NCBI GenBank assembly: GCA_947387485.1
Contig: CANDNT010000002.1
Location: forward strand, 434,001-498,000
Source: Aquimarina rhabdastrellae
GTDB lineage: Bacteria > Bacteroidota > Bacteroidia > Flavobacteriales > Flavobacteriaceae
Direction: 5' to 3'
DNA: 64,000 nucleotides
The notes under the pieces were generated by a model that was given only the letters and a program-made list of their open reading frames with translations, searched no databases and was not told the DNA's origin. Position numbers and translations under genes: made by a program. The stretch's first letter is position 1. Each line of letters begins with the position of its first letter. Of this stretch, positions 42,045 through 52,604 are shown piece after piece.

Positions 42045-43172
42045 ATGACCTTATTAATCCTTTACGGAATTGTATCAATTTTCTTTTCTTTTTTATGTTC
42101 AATTCTAGAAGCTGTACTGTTGAGTGTAACACCAACATTTATTAATGTAAAAAAGAAAGAGGGTAAAGGATATGCTACATCACTAGAAGATTTAAAAAAA
42201 GATGTAGATAGGCCTCTTATCGCTATATTGACTTTAAATACAATTGCACATACCGTAGGAGCAATTTTAGTAGGGGTTCAAGCAAAAGTCGCTTATGCAG
42301 AAATGTATGGAAGTGAAACTCGATCTTTTCTAGGGATCGAAATGACCGAAGATATAATGGTTGGTGTCGTATCGTCAATTATGACTATATTGATATTAGT
42401 GGCTTCAGAAATTGTACCTAAAACAATAGGTGCTACATACTGGAAGCAGCTAGCTAACTTTACAGCCAAAGCTCTTAATGTGTTGATTTTTCCACTGAAA
42501 TGGACAGGAATTTTGTGGTTATTGCAGTTGACAACAAAGTTGATTGGTAAAGGTGGTCATGGGAGTGTATTGAGTAGAGAAGATTTCTCGGCAATGGCAG
42601 ATATCGCTCAAGAAGAAGGTGTTTTTGAAGAGTCAGAATCCCAAGTGATTAAAAATCTTTTAAACTTTAATGAGATCGCTGCCAAAGATATTATGACACC
42701 TCGTAGTGTTTTAAAAATAGCATCAGAAGAACAGAATATAACTGAATTTTTTGAGGAAAATAAAGAATTACGTTTTTCTAGAATTCCTGTTTATAAAGAT
42801 AATCCAGATAATATCACAGGGTATATTTTAAAAGATGAGGTATATAAGAAATTAGCCGAAGATCAGCATCAACTTTCGCTTAGAGATCTTAAACGCAAAA
42901 TGTTTGTTGTTGATAGAAATGTTGCTGTTCCTCATTTATTTGAAAAACTTATCGAACATAAAGAGCATGTAGCTTTGGTTGTTGATGAGTACGGTTCTAT
43001 AAATGGATTAGTGAGTATGGAAGATGTGATAGAAACCTTATTAGGATTAGAGATTATGGACGAAAGCGATACAGAGGCAGATATGCAGACCATAGCGAGA
43101 CGTAACTGGAAGATAAGAGCTAAACGCATGGGAATCTTGGATGAAGAGAATGGAGCTTCAGAAGCAGAATAA
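42045..43172 (+). CDS. CNNM/CBS-domain membrane protein (HlyC/CorC family)
   Basis: A protein of about 375 residues: an N-terminal DUF21/CNNM transmembrane domain (MTLLILYGIVSIFFSFLCSILEAVLLSVTPTF, then VGVVSSIMTILILVASEIVPKTIG) followed by a CBS pair (DIMTPRSVLKIA, RFSRIPVYKDNPDNITGYIL, VPHLFEKLIEHKEHVALVVDEYGSINGLVSMEDVIETLLG). Family members are linked to magnesium or cobalt efflux. The usual C-terminal transporter-associated domain is short or absent. The open frame reaches back to 41901, but family alignment supports the ATG at 42045. The alkyltransferase gene follows 2 bp later. Confidence 0.88.
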   Translation: MTLLILYGIVSIFFSFLCSILEAVLLSVTPTFINVKKKEGKGYATSLEDLKKDVDRPLIAILTLNTIAHTVGAILVGVQAKVAYAEMYGSETRSFLGIEMTEDIMVGVVSSIMTILILVASEIVPKTIGATYWKQLANFTAKALNVLIFPLKWTGILWLLQLTTKLIGKGGHGSVLSREDFSAMADIAQEEGVFEESESQVIKNLLNFNEIAAKDIMTPRSVLKIASEEQNITEFFEENKELRFSRIPVYKDNPDNITGYILKDEVYKKLAEDQHQLSLRDLKRKMFVVDRNVAVPHLFEKLIEHKEHVALVVDEYGSINGLVSMEDVIETLLGLEIMDESDTEADMQTIARRNWKIRAKRMGILDEENGASEAE

Positions 43173-43174
43173 AA

Positions 43175-43669
43175 ATGGAAGAAGAAATTCAAATAGCGTA
43201 TCTTGAAACACCTTTAGGTATTGCTACTCTTGAAGGAGATCAAATAGGGTTACGCAAAGTTTCTATCCAAAAAGAAATAGATGACCTTACAGTTCTTAAT
43301 AAAACTGTTCCAGAAGTACTAAAAGATGCAGTAAGTCAACTAGAAGAATATTTTGAAGGAAAGAGAGTGGATTTTGATCTAAAGCTAAATCCACAAGGAA
43401 CCGAATTCCAGAAGAAAGTATGGGAACAGTTATTGACCATTCCATACGGAAAAACAAATTCATATCTAGATATAGCGAAGCAATTAGGCGATGTAAAAAG
43501 CATAAGAGCAGCAGCATCTGCCAATGGTAAAAACCCTTTGTGGATTATTGTTCCTTGTCACAGAGTGATAGGTAGTGATGGCTCTCTTACGGGATATGCT
43601 GGTGGTTTGTGGAGAAAAAAATGGTTGTTGGATCATGAAAATCCAGTAAAGCAACAAACACTCTTTTAA
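43175..43669 (+). CDS. ogt: methylated-DNA--protein-cysteine methyltransferase
   Basis: Suicide repair protein that moves the alkyl group from O6-methylguanine to its own cysteine. 164 residues. The active site is VPCHRVIGSDGSLTGYAGGLWRKKWLLDHE with Cys128; FQKKVWEQLLTIPYGKTNSYLDIAKQLGDVKSIRAAASANGKNPL is the DNA-binding helix-turn-helix and Asn hinge. It lacks the Ada N-terminal zinc domain, so it is the stand-alone Ogt type. Overlap-like spacing (2 bp) with the CNNM gene implies one message. Confidence 0.95.
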   Translation: MEEEIQIAYLETPLGIATLEGDQIGLRKVSIQKEIDDLTVLNKTVPEVLKDAVSQLEEYFEGKRVDFDLKLNPQGTEFQKKVWEQLLTIPYGKTNSYLDIAKQLGDVKSIRAAASANGKNPLWIIVPCHRVIGSDGSLTGYAGGLWRKKWLLDHENPVKQQTLF

Positions 43670-43784
43670 AAATACAGATACACTTAAATAACAGTGATAA
43701 TAAAGGAAAAATAGACAAGAAATCTCGGGGCTAATTGATTACCTTAGTAGAACTCATCAATAATAGTTATAAAACGTCAAACTT

Positions 43785-44948
43785 ATGAGATTCTTAAAAA
43801 AAGTAATCAAGATACTGTTAATCATTTTTGTACCCATTATCCTTTTGCTATATCTATTTGATTATGACTATATCCTTAAAGGAGTTAGGGTTGTGTATTT
43901 TACAGGACATACCTCTGCATTTATAGATGATCATTCTTATTTTGATAATAGAGTCATTAAGAAAAGTGTGAATCCAATTCCTTGGAAAAAGCATAAAGAA
44001 TACAATAGTATTCAGCCTACAGATCGACTTGAAACGTTTCATAAGAAACTAGGGACTGTTGCATATTTAATTATTAAAAATGATAGTTTGTGGCATGAAA
44101 TGTATACCGAAGGATATGGAGCTACGTCACAAACAAATTCTTTTTCTATGGCCAAAAGCATAGTTACGTTTATGTTAGGAAAGGCTATTATGAATAAAGA
44201 AATTAACGAACTCAATGAACCTGTAGGTACGTTTCTTCCAGAATTTTCTAATGGATTAGCCAAAGAAATGACTGTAGGAGATCTCTCTGCAATGGCTTCA
44301 GGTTTAAATTGGGACGAATCATATTCGAGTCCTTTTTCGATAACAGCTAGATCGTATTATACAAAAAACCTTAGAGAGGTGATACTTGGATTAAAAACGG
44401 TAGAACAACCTGGGCAATATTTTGAATATCTTAGTGGAAATACTCAAGTACTTGCCATGGCGATAGAAGCGGCAACAAATCAAGAATTAAGTTCCTATTT
44501 AACACAATATTTTTGGGATCCTATGGGAATGGAACAAGATGCATTATGGCAATTAGATAGTGAAGAAAATGGACTAGAAAAGGCATATTGTTGTATCTCG
44601 AGTAATGCTAGAGATTTTGCACGTTTTGGGAGTATGATTAATCATGAAGGATCTTTTAATGGAAAAGAAATTTTACCAGCATCATTTATAAAGAAAATAA
44701 CTACAAATAGATTTGAAGATAGTCCAGAATATGGATATGGTCTTTGGTTATCTGATCATTTAGGGAAAAAAATAGTGGTGATGAGAGGGATTTTAGGGCA
44801 ATATGTAATTGCTATTCCAGAAGATCAAGTTGTTATTGTAAGATTAGGTCATAAAAGAGGAAAATTTGTAGATAAACCTTTTAAAGAAGATTTTTATGTA
44901 TATGTAGAAGAAGCATATAAAATGATGGAGAAAAGGAATTTAAAATAG
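43785..44948 (+). CDS. membrane-anchored serine hydrolase (beta-lactamase class C fold)
   Basis: A 387-residue protein with an N-terminal membrane anchor (IKILLIIFVPIILLLYLF, about 8-25) and a beta-lactamase/penicillin-binding (class C/DD-peptidase) fold. The catalytic SxxK is Ser121-Met-Ala-Lys124 in NSFSMAKSIVTFMLGKAI; the second motif is in FEYLSGNTQVLAMAIE; GYGLWLSDHLGKKIVVMRGILGQY is the usual C-terminal strand region. Substrates of such proteins include peptidoglycan, D-amino-acid peptides and esters. It probably acts in the periplasm; antibiotic hydrolysis is not implied. Confidence 0.85.
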   Translation: MRFLKKVIKILLIIFVPIILLLYLFDYDYILKGVRVVYFTGHTSAFIDDHSYFDNRVIKKSVNPIPWKKHKEYNSIQPTDRLETFHKKLGTVAYLIIKNDSLWHEMYTEGYGATSQTNSFSMAKSIVTFMLGKAIMNKEINELNEPVGTFLPEFSNGLAKEMTVGDLSAMASGLNWDESYSSPFSITARSYYTKNLREVILGLKTVEQPGQYFEYLSGNTQVLAMAIEAATNQELSSYLTQYFWDPMGMEQDALWQLDSEENGLEKAYCCISSNARDFARFGSMINHEGSFNGKEILPASFIKKITTNRFEDSPEYGYGLWLSDHLGKKIVVMRGILGQYVIAIPEDQVVIVRLGHKRGKFVDKPFKEDFYVYVEEAYKMMEKRNLK

Positions 44949-44955
44949 AAGATGG

Positions 44956-45669
44956 ATGTTACACAAAATTAGTTTAGAAAATATATTGTTTCTAGATATA
45001 GAAACAGTTCCAGAATATGAGAATTTTGATGCTTTAGATAAAGAAAAACAATATTTATGGGAAGATAAAACAGCATATCAACGAAAAGATGAATACACTC
45101 CAGAAGAGTTTTATGATAGAGCTGGGATTTGGGCAGAGTTTGGTAAAATCGTTTGTATATCGGTAGGTTATTTTGCATTTAAAGGAGATATAAGAACCTT
45201 TAGAACAACATCTTTTTATGGAGAAGAGAAAGAACTCTTGATAGCTTTTAAGAACCTTTTAGAATTACATTTTAGTAAACCACAACATATTTTATGTGCT
45301 CATAACGGAAAAGAATTTGATTTCCCATATATCGCAAGAAGGATGATTATTCACGGAATCTCTTTGCCATTTAAATTAAATCTATTCGGTAAAAAACCTT
45401 GGGAAGTTCCGCATCTCGATACTATGGAATTGTGGAAGTTTGGAGATTATAAACATTTTACATCTTTAAAATTAATGACTCATGTATTGGGAATACCTTC
45501 TCCAAAAGATGATATTGATGGAAGTCAAGTAAAAGAGGTATATTATAAAGAACATGACATCGATAGGATTATTAAATACTGCGAAAAAGATACGGTAGCT
45601 GTAGCGCAGATTATATTGCGATTGAGACAAGAAGAGTTATTAGATGAATCAGAAATAGTATCAGTATAG
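44956..45669 (+). CDS. PolB-like 3'-5' exonuclease (DEDD)
   Basis: A 237-residue RNase H-fold exonuclease. Metal-binding acids follow the DEDD plan: Asp14 and Glu16 in FLDIETVPE, the acidic residue in HNGKEFDFPYIARRMIIHG, and Asp in YCEKDTVAVAQIILRLR. DGSQVKEVYYKE and KLMTHVLGIPSPKDDI match the predicted 3'-5' exonuclease related to the proofreading domain of PolB (DNA_pol_B_exo2). It probably acts on DNA or RNA in repair or turnover. It starts 7 bp after the serine hydrolase gene. Confidence 0.88.
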   Translation: MLHKISLENILFLDIETVPEYENFDALDKEKQYLWEDKTAYQRKDEYTPEEFYDRAGIWAEFGKIVCISVGYFAFKGDIRTFRTTSFYGEEKELLIAFKNLLELHFSKPQHILCAHNGKEFDFPYIARRMIIHGISLPFKLNLFGKKPWEVPHLDTMELWKFGDYKHFTSLKLMTHVLGIPSPKDDIDGSQVKEVYYKEHDIDRIIKYCEKDTVAVAQIILRLRQEELLDESEIVSV

Positions 45670-45670
45670 A

Positions 45671-45698
45671 AAAAGCGACCTTATTTAAGGTCGCTTTT
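45671..45698. terminator. bidirectional terminator
   Basis: AAAAGCGACCTTA (45671-45683) pairs exactly with TAAGGTCGCTTTT (45686-45698). It lies between convergent stop codons at 45669 and 45727, with a T-rich tail on the plus strand. Confidence 0.92.
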
Positions 45699-45726
45699 AA
45701 TGATTTTTTTAGTTGGTTAATTAAAA

Positions 45727-48633
45727 TTATTTAATGATAATTTTAGCTACTTGACTTTGATCATTTTGGTCTACTTTCATTAAGTATAAACCAGCATTAA
45801 ATTGACCTAAGTTAAGCGTGGTATTAAAATCATTTTCTGGTGTATAGGATTTAGATAATACTTTACGTCCGCTAATATCAAATACACTAATTGTTATATC
45901 TTGATCAAAACTATTAGGTGTAAAACGAACATTTAAAGCGTCGTTTGTTGGGTTAGGAGCATAAGAAAAGTTTTGGAAAACATTTTCTTCTCTAATTGAT
46001 AATGGAGCACTTTCTACTACAAAATCATCAATAACAACACCTTCTTCGTTTACAGCTTGATCAGAGTGGAATGTAAATCTAAAGACAACATTTGTAGCTG
46101 GAGATCCAGAGTTTCCATCAAGATGATCTAGATTATGGCTGTATTCTTTTGATGTAGCGTTAGAGTCATTTTCTCCATTTCCAGTCCATTGTGCACCAGG
46201 ACAATTGAAGCAATCATTGTTTGTTCCAGCAGGGCGATCACTGTTATACCAGTTAGGATCAGAAGCACTACCTAAAATAGTCCAAGTAGAACCACCATCT
46301 GTAGAATATTCCATATAAAGAATATCCCAGTTTGCTTCTAGATCAAATGCCATATTAAATTTAAGTGTAGCATCTGTATTAGAAAGATCATAACACTTAC
46401 TTACTAAGAAAGCTTTAGTTTCTACTGGATGATTACCATCAAGATTAGTAGCATAAACATTATTTGAACCACTATTTAATAAGGTTGTAGAAGCAGTACC
46501 TCTTTCCCATAAAGAGTTTTGAGGTGTCCCATCATTATAAGCAAGAAGGATGTCACTAGAGTTTTCAAAAGTATTAACTTCTCCAAGTGTACCACTTTCA
46601 TTAACAAGAACAACAGCAGACTGTGTATTGTTTTCTACTCTTTCGTCATTTGTAATTGTAGTCGTAACATCAACAGTGTGAACTCCGATTCCTAAAGCAG
46701 GAAGAGGTAAGTTGATTTGCTCAGACTCACAAGTATTTAATGAAGTACTAATATTATCTGTAATTGGAGTTCCTCCATCAACAGTATAGCTTAAGTCGAT
46801 AGCAGTGATAAGATTAGAACCAGCGTTTTGTACATTTGCAACAGGAATAAAAGCAGTATTACTACAATCTACAGTCAATCCATTAGAAACAGACTTTAAG
46901 TGAATATCATCCGAAGCACTAAAGTAAGCATCACCTACATTTACAGCATACCATGCATTTTGCACAGATTCTGCTTCACTACTACTTAAACAATATAAAT
47001 TTGAAACTACGGTAAGTGTAGCTGTTCTAGCGTCTGCAAAAGTTGCATTAGGTGTAAGGTAATCTCTTAGTGCTAAATAAGCAATTTCTTCTGCTTTGGT
47101 CATTCCTATACCATCAACATCATAAACATCACCTAGATCGTTTGTATCTGCAGCACCATTTACTAAAATATAGAACCAGTGATTTAATACTCCACTATTA
47201 AAGTGAACACCACAGTTGTCATTATTTTGAGGATGTGGAACACAATTTCCTTCATCTGCTGTTTCTCTCCAGAACGTTCCTAAATAAGTGTCAGGACTAC
47301 TATATGCTTTTGGATTACTCATAGAACGTAAAGTACCTATAGTCTCTCCTATAGCCCATACGCTATTATCAGGAGTGGCATCTGTTCCAGTTCCTAAAGA
47401 ATAATGTTGAATAGCAGCTCCCCAGATATCTGAAAAACCTTCGTTTAATCCACCAGATTGATTTGCATAAACTAGATTGGCTGTATGTGTTGTTACAGCA
47501 TGACCAATCTCGTGTGCACAAATATCAAATCCAGTTAAAGGGTTAGAGTTTCCATCACCATAAGACATCGCTACACCATCCCAGAACGCATTAAAGTAGT
47601 TGGTTCCTACATGAACAAAACTAAAAATAGAAGCTCCGTTATCATCATAACTATCTCTGTTATGAACATTTTCCCAGTATTTTTTTACTTCGATAGCTCC
47701 AAAATGAGCATCTAGTGCAGCATCATCTTTAGCTGCATTATTATGTTCTGCAGCAGTCCAGTTATTGTCATTATCAGTAAACTCTTCAAAAACACCATTT
47801 AAATATGGCTTAGAACCTTGATGACCATTTAAGGCGTCTTTTGTAAAGATGTTATTGGTTTCATCATTTAAAGTATATGTTCCATTACTTTCTAACCTTG
47901 TTTCTATTGTTCTTGTACCAGAAAATCTTGTTTCTGCAGTTCCAGGAACATAAGCAGTTGTTGTCGTTGTTTTATTGATTGCATGAGAAGGTGAAGCATG
48001 TGGTTTCTCAAACTTACGATTAAAATGCTTCATGATAGGGTTGTATAAAACATTGCTACCAGTATGTGCATTAATGTATACGTCTCCTACTAATCCTGGA
48101 TCACTAGCTGTAACTTTGTGTTTATATGCTAAGACAACAGATTTTAAATCATTTGAATAATCAGGGATGATCAATAATTCTGTTTCTGGCATATCAGCAG
48201 ACCTTTTTAAGTTTCCGTTTTCAAACCAAGTAGATCTACTAATTCCTAAATGTTGAACAGCTTTTAATAAAGAAGCATCTTCAGAAATATTAGGAGAAAG
48301 GTTTAGTTTAGAAATAGGATAAACCTCTCCAGTTATAGAAACTACGTTACCATTAAGACTATGTGTAATAAGGGTACCGAATTCTACTTTAATTCCTCTG
48401 AAATACTGTTGATAACGATTGTGTACATATCCCATCTTATCTGTAGTAGACCTGATAAGTTGAAAGGTGTTGTTAGAACTGAGACGTCCTTTGGACATGA
48501 ATTGCGTGATCGCTTTTTGCTCATTGATGTTTGTGTCAAAATTGACAGTTGTACTATGTGCTTTTTGTGCATAAGTAAGCGGGGAGATCATCATCGTAGC
48601 CAAGATGATGAGAGTAAAAAAACTCTTTTTCAT
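45727..48633 (-). CDS. secreted M4 metalloprotease with T9SS tail (first)
   Basis: A 968-residue exported thermolysin-type (M4) protease. Signal peptide FFTLIILATMMISPLTYAQ (cleaved near 23), FTP/PepSY propeptide (about 50-200), and a catalytic domain with zinc motif HEIGH (374-378), third ligand Glu398 in GGLNEGFSDIWG, and C-terminal GVHFNSGVLNHWFY with the transition-state histidine. Residues 575-880 carry beta-sandwich modules. The C terminus (YAPNPTNDALNVRF, then GLYLMKVDQ and a basic end) is a type A T9SS sorting domain, so it is exported through the outer membrane. It differs from the M4 at 52605 by having no GEVED module. Confidence 0.93.
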   Translation of the reverse strand: MKKSFFTLIILATMMISPLTYAQKAHSTTVNFDTNINEQKAITQFMSKGRLSSNNTFQLIRSTTDKMGYVHNRYQQYFRGIKVEFGTLITHSLNGNVVSITGEVYPISKLNLSPNISEDASLLKAVQHLGISRSTWFENGNLKRSADMPETELLIIPDYSNDLKSVVLAYKHKVTASDPGLVGDVYINAHTGSNVLYNPIMKHFNRKFEKPHASPSHAINKTTTTTAYVPGTAETRFSGTRTIETRLESNGTYTLNDETNNIFTKDALNGHQGSKPYLNGVFEEFTDNDNNWTAAEHNNAAKDDAALDAHFGAIEVKKYWENVHNRDSYDDNGASIFSFVHVGTNYFNAFWDGVAMSYGDGNSNPLTGFDICAHEIGHAVTTHTANLVYANQSGGLNEGFSDIWGAAIQHYSLGTGTDATPDNSVWAIGETIGTLRSMSNPKAYSSPDTYLGTFWRETADEGNCVPHPQNNDNCGVHFNSGVLNHWFYILVNGAADTNDLGDVYDVDGIGMTKAEEIAYLALRDYLTPNATFADARTATLTVVSNLYCLSSSEAESVQNAWYAVNVGDAYFSASDDIHLKSVSNGLTVDCSNTAFIPVANVQNAGSNLITAIDLSYTVDGGTPITDNISTSLNTCESEQINLPLPALGIGVHTVDVTTTITNDERVENNTQSAVVLVNESGTLGEVNTFENSSDILLAYNDGTPQNSLWERGTASTTLLNSGSNNVYATNLDGNHPVETKAFLVSKCYDLSNTDATLKFNMAFDLEANWDILYMEYSTDGGSTWTILGSASDPNWYNSDRPAGTNNDCFNCPGAQWTGNGENDSNATSKEYSHNLDHLDGNSGSPATNVVFRFTFHSDQAVNEEGVVIDDFVVESAPLSIREENVFQNFSYAPNPTNDALNVRFTPNSFDQDITISVFDISGRKVLSKSYTPENDFNTTLNLGQFNAGLYLMKVDQNDQSQVAKIIIK

Positions 48634-48765
48634 TATGATTTGTGTTTTAGGTTAAATAATTTAATTTTTCATGATTTAATTTATTTGGGGGTTATTATTT
48701 TAATAAAAAGGGAGAATAAAATTGTATCTATTCCCCCTAATTTCAATTAACTAATTTTAAAAAGA

Positions 48766-51700
48766 TTATTGTTTGATTAGCTTTTTAGTGATAGATTTTT
48801 GACCATCTGTCACTTCAACTATATACAATCCTGCTTGTAGATCTCCTATATTAATTGCCGATGTGGTTACAGCAGCAGCTTTTACAGTTTGACCTAACAT
48901 GTTTTTGATAGCATAAGATACATCTTTTGCTCCAATAACATTAATTGTAATAGTATTATTAGGTGTAGGGTTTGGATATAATGTGAATCCAAACGATGTT
49001 CCTTCATGACCTAAAGCTATACTATTACCATTTGTTGTAGTATCACTAGTAGTTATGGCATTAGTTGTATTAGTGATATTTACAGTGTAATCTTCAACTT
49101 CTCCATCTCCAAAGTTTTCACATGCAGTAGGAGCAGCGTTATATTTCATAGAAACACGCATTCTTGTTTGTCCCGTAAGTGCAGATGTAGGAATTGCGAT
49201 ATCTGCAGTTAAGTTTGCTGCACTTGAAGATGAACCATCAGTAACTTCTTCGCTAGCTTCAAAAGTTCCATTTTGATTATAATCAATCCAGACTTTCCAA
49301 TACTCAGTATATGCAGTACTTCTAAATCCAGCACTAACTGTAAGTTGATTTGTAGTTCCTCTAGCAACAGTAGCTATCAAATTAGTGAAATCACCATATC
49401 CGCCATTAGCTCCTGTACTATTAGTCATTCCTCCAAAGGCAACATAATCAATCCACTCATAAGTAGTTCTATTACCACTAGAAGTACAATAGTCAACTTG
49501 ATCTTGAGTTGTAGTAAATGTAACACTAGCAGCTGCAGAATTATTTCCAGCAGCATCTTGTGCTCTTACTGTATATGTATACGATGTACCTGCTGTAAGA
49601 CCAGTTAAGTTTATTGATGTTCCTGTAACTGTACCTACACTAGTACCTCCATTAAATACTTCATAACCAGTAACACCAACATTATCTGTAGAAGCAGACC
49701 AACTTAAAGTTGCTGTAGTTTGAGTAACATTAGAAGCTGTTAAGTTAGATGGTGTAGAAGGTGCTTGTGTATCTGCTCCATCATCAACTACTGTAATTGA
49801 TAAATCGTCTACAGCAATATCACTAGACCATCCATTACCTGTAGTACCTACAATTCTTAATTTCATTACTAAACCTAAGTATGCATTTAAATCAACAGAA
49901 TCAGAATTCCATTGGTTTCCTTTATTTCCAGAAGCAGACCATAAATCTGTCCAAGATGTACCATCTGAAGATCCTTGAATTTTTAAGGAACCTACATTAT
50001 TACCATACATATGGTTTTCGAAACTAAATGTAGCCGAAGATTTTCCTGTTAAATCTATACAATCGCTTTCTAAAATTGCAGTAGCATTGTGTCCAATTTG
50101 ACCTGTACTTCCATTAGTAGATGCTTCTAAGAATAAATAAGAAGATCCTTGAGCAGAACTACTAGGTCCTGTCCCAGAAGAAGGTGTACTTCCGCTTCTT
50201 CTTACCCAGTTTCCATCATCTCCAGTAATTTGTGCCCATCCATCTCCAGATTCAAATCCTTCTGCATATGGAAAAGCAGTTATTGTTGTAGAACAACTTA
50301 TAGTAGGAATCTCTTCAGTAGTAAAGTTTACTGAAGCACTGTAAGATGAGTTAGCGTCTGTACACTTACTACGAACTTGAACTTCATAAGTAGTATTAGC
50401 ATCTAATCCGCTTAATGCTATTGTAGCATCAGAAACAGCAGTTGTTGTCCATGAAGACGTACCAGTTTTGCGATATCTTACATCATAAGTAGCTTGTGGT
50501 ACAGCTGTCCAATTTACTTCGGCACTATTAGAAGTGATGTTAGAAGTAGATACTCCAGTAGGAGTAGTAGCATTACAAACTACTGGTGTACCAGATACAC
50601 CTGTTACAATTAAAGAGAAATCTTGACTACCACCAGTTAAACTTCCTTTGTGAGTAACTGTGATTGTATAAGTACCAGAAGCATTGGCAATATCAATTCT
50701 TTCGTAAGGGTCAACATTATTATCTGCTTGAGTACTTGTTAAAGGAGCAGTTAATTTATATGGTAAATGAGTTGTACCTCCTTGAGATACTCTAATATCT
50801 AAATCGTTAACTAATACAGGAGTTGTAGAGTTTACAGAAGTAACGGCTGTACCTGGACGGTCTGTCCAAGAAATAGAAGCCATTAAAGGACTAGAGCCAT
50901 CAGAATCAACAGTGATAGTATAAGTTTGCCCAGCTGTAAGTGTTAATTCTTCTATTCGAGATTCATCTCCACGATTAGTAATAGTTTCAGCAGCTAATTT
51001 TGCATTTAGTAATCCCCATCCAAAAACAGCATCAGGTCCATTTGCACCAGCATCACTAGCTGTATGTAAAGCGATACCTTTTAAAGTAGCCGCTCTCATG
51101 AACGTATTATTTAAATTGTTATAGTGTTGTTGTAGTAGTAATAAAGATCCTGTAACATTAGGCGATGCCATTGAAGTTCCAGAAATAGAGTTATATGCTG
51201 TATCACTATTGTCATATGTAGAATATACACCTGTACCATTTCCTGTAATATCTGGCTTGATACGGAAATCGTCAGTAGGTCCTTCACTACTTGAACTATT
51301 TATAGCTACAGAAATTAAATTTCCGTTTGCATCGACATTTGCGTCTTGAGCATTTGCGACAACTAGATTATTTTTTGATGTTGAGTGTCCAGTTAATTTA
51401 TCATAACCAAAACCACCTGTTGGATTTTGGTTAGCACTATTATCGTTACCATCGTTTCCTGCAGCAACAACCATCAAATAATTAGGTGTATTAAACATTA
51501 ACTCATCCCAATTTCTTGATTCGTCAATGTATCCTCCAAAATAATATTGTGGTAATTGTACTTGACCAGTGTTAGGGTTTCTAAATGCAAAACCATACGA
51601 GTGGTTAGAAATTAGCATTCCGTTTGCAGCTTCAGTAGTTGCTTCAGCTAAATCGTTTGTCCAATCACTAGTTCTTGCTTTGGCATGAGATGCCATTCCT

Positions 51701-52305
51701 TTTGCATTTGGTTGTACACCAGATGCCATGATAGTTCCAGTTACGTGTTGTGCATGGAAACTGTTTCCGTTTAAGGTTGATCCATCAATAATGGTAACTC
51801 TGTTATTACCTCCTGGTCCATCAAACTCTTGATGTGTAGGACGAGTTCCTCCACCATCCCATACATGGGCAGTCATGTTTTGTCCATCAAGATTTAATCC
51901 TAATGATCCTCCAGAATTGATATGATTAGTTCTTGTAGAACGAGCAGCATCTACATTCGAAATTGAATAATAGACAGGTTTTCCATCTGGAGTTACTCTT
52001 TGTAACTCTGCAAACCCTTTGTTATTAGGAAGATTGATAATTACATCCCAGCCTTTTCTTTTAGCTATAGCTATAGCTTCAGATTTCTGTTCGAGAGAGC
52101 GTTTGTGAAATTTTTGTTGTAGTGTGTTTAGAGTCGTTTTGTTGTAGTGTTGCGTAATCTTAGCTTTTTGGTTTTCTGTTTGAGCATAAGAGCTTAGAGA
52201 AAGCCCAAGCCCAAGCATAGTGAATAATAAACCACTTTTAAAAACTTTAGATTTAAATGAGGAATAATTGTTTGGGGAATTACCACCTCTGTAGTTTTTT
52301 TTCAT
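48766..52305 (-). CDS. secreted S8 subtilisin with FN3, GEVED and T9SS domains
   Basis: A 1179-residue modular subtilase. Signal peptide about 20-41 (LLFTMLGLGLSLSSYAQ). The triad is Asp150 (HVWDGGG), His184 (SFHAQHVTGT) and Ser378 (SGTSMASP). Then come a P-like beta domain (about 445-575), fibronectin type III units (GVSTSNITSNSAEVNW and LTASNVTQTTATLSW), a MAM-like jelly roll (FPYAEGFESGDGWAQITGD) between them, a GEVED domain (ENFGDGEVEDYTV), and a T9SS tail ending KSITKKLIKQ. It should degrade extracellular protein; the modules likely bind substrate or the cell surface. Confidence 0.93.
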   Translation of the reverse strand: MKKNYRGGNSPNNYSSFKSKVFKSGLLFTMLGLGLSLSSYAQTENQKAKITQHYNKTTLNTLQQKFHKRSLEQKSEAIAIAKRKGWDVIINLPNNKGFAELQRVTPDGKPVYYSISNVDAARSTRTNHINSGGSLGLNLDGQNMTAHVWDGGGTRPTHQEFDGPGGNNRVTIIDGSTLNGNSFHAQHVTGTIMASGVQPNAKGMASHAKARTSDWTNDLAEATTEAANGMLISNHSYGFAFRNPNTGQVQLPQYYFGGYIDESRNWDELMFNTPNYLMVVAAGNDGNDNSANQNPTGGFGYDKLTGHSTSKNNLVVANAQDANVDANGNLISVAINSSSSEGPTDDFRIKPDITGNGTGVYSTYDNSDTAYNSISGTSMASPNVTGSLLLLQQHYNNLNNTFMRAATLKGIALHTASDAGANGPDAVFGWGLLNAKLAAETITNRGDESRIEELTLTAGQTYTITVDSDGSSPLMASISWTDRPGTAVTSVNSTTPVLVNDLDIRVSQGGTTHLPYKLTAPLTSTQADNNVDPYERIDIANASGTYTITVTHKGSLTGGSQDFSLIVTGVSGTPVVCNATTPTGVSTSNITSNSAEVNWTAVPQATYDVRYRKTGTSSWTTTAVSDATIALSGLDANTTYEVQVRSKCTDANSSYSASVNFTTEEIPTISCSTTITAFPYAEGFESGDGWAQITGDDGNWVRRSGSTPSSGTGPSSSAQGSSYLFLEASTNGSTGQIGHNATAILESDCIDLTGKSSATFSFENHMYGNNVGSLKIQGSSDGTSWTDLWSASGNKGNQWNSDSVDLNAYLGLVMKLRIVGTTGNGWSSDIAVDDLSITVVDDGADTQAPSTPSNLTASNVTQTTATLSWSASTDNVGVTGYEVFNGGTSVGTVTGTSINLTGLTAGTSYTYTVRAQDAAGNNSAAASVTFTTTQDQVDYCTSSGNRTTYEWIDYVAFGGMTNSTGANGGYGDFTNLIATVARGTTNQLTVSAGFRSTAYTEYWKVWIDYNQNGTFEASEEVTDGSSSSAANLTADIAIPTSALTGQTRMRVSMKYNAAPTACENFGDGEVEDYTVNITNTTNAITTSDTTTNGNSIALGHEGTSFGFTLYPNPTPNNTITINVIGAKDVSYAIKNMLGQTVKAAAVTTSAINIGDLQAGLYIVEVTDGQKSITKKLIKQ

Positions 52306-52544
52306 TTTAATTGAGTTTTAGTTAACATTATTAATAATTCTTAATAAATGCGTATAAGTTTTTGTAAAAATCATAAATTATTGTTAATGCTCAAAAAGTT
52401 TTCGATTAACGGTTAATAAACTGCTACGTAGTTAGTTATCATAAGATTAAGTTTTTATTAAAAAAACAAATCAAGTAGTAAATTTCCTACATTAATAAGC
52501 GTTTTTTTAATTATTTAACTTGTATAAATACTTGATTTATAATT

Positions 52545-52575
52545 ACAAGGCCATCTAATTATTAGATGACCTTGT
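52545..52575 (-). terminator. hairpin downstream of the second M4 gene
   Basis: ACAAGG (52545-52550) and CATCTAAT (52552-52559) pair with ATTAGATG (52561-52568) and CCTTGT (52570-52575), one mismatch, loop of one base. It lies 30 bp past the stop of the gene ending at 52605. Confidence 0.75.
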
Positions 52576-52604
52576 CTAAAAGTTTAATTTGATATAAATA
52601 TTAA

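Noticed and set aside
48361..48750. 129-codon plus-strand frame opposite the first M4 protease start
   Set aside because: Antisense to the signal peptide and propeptide coding region; no domain.
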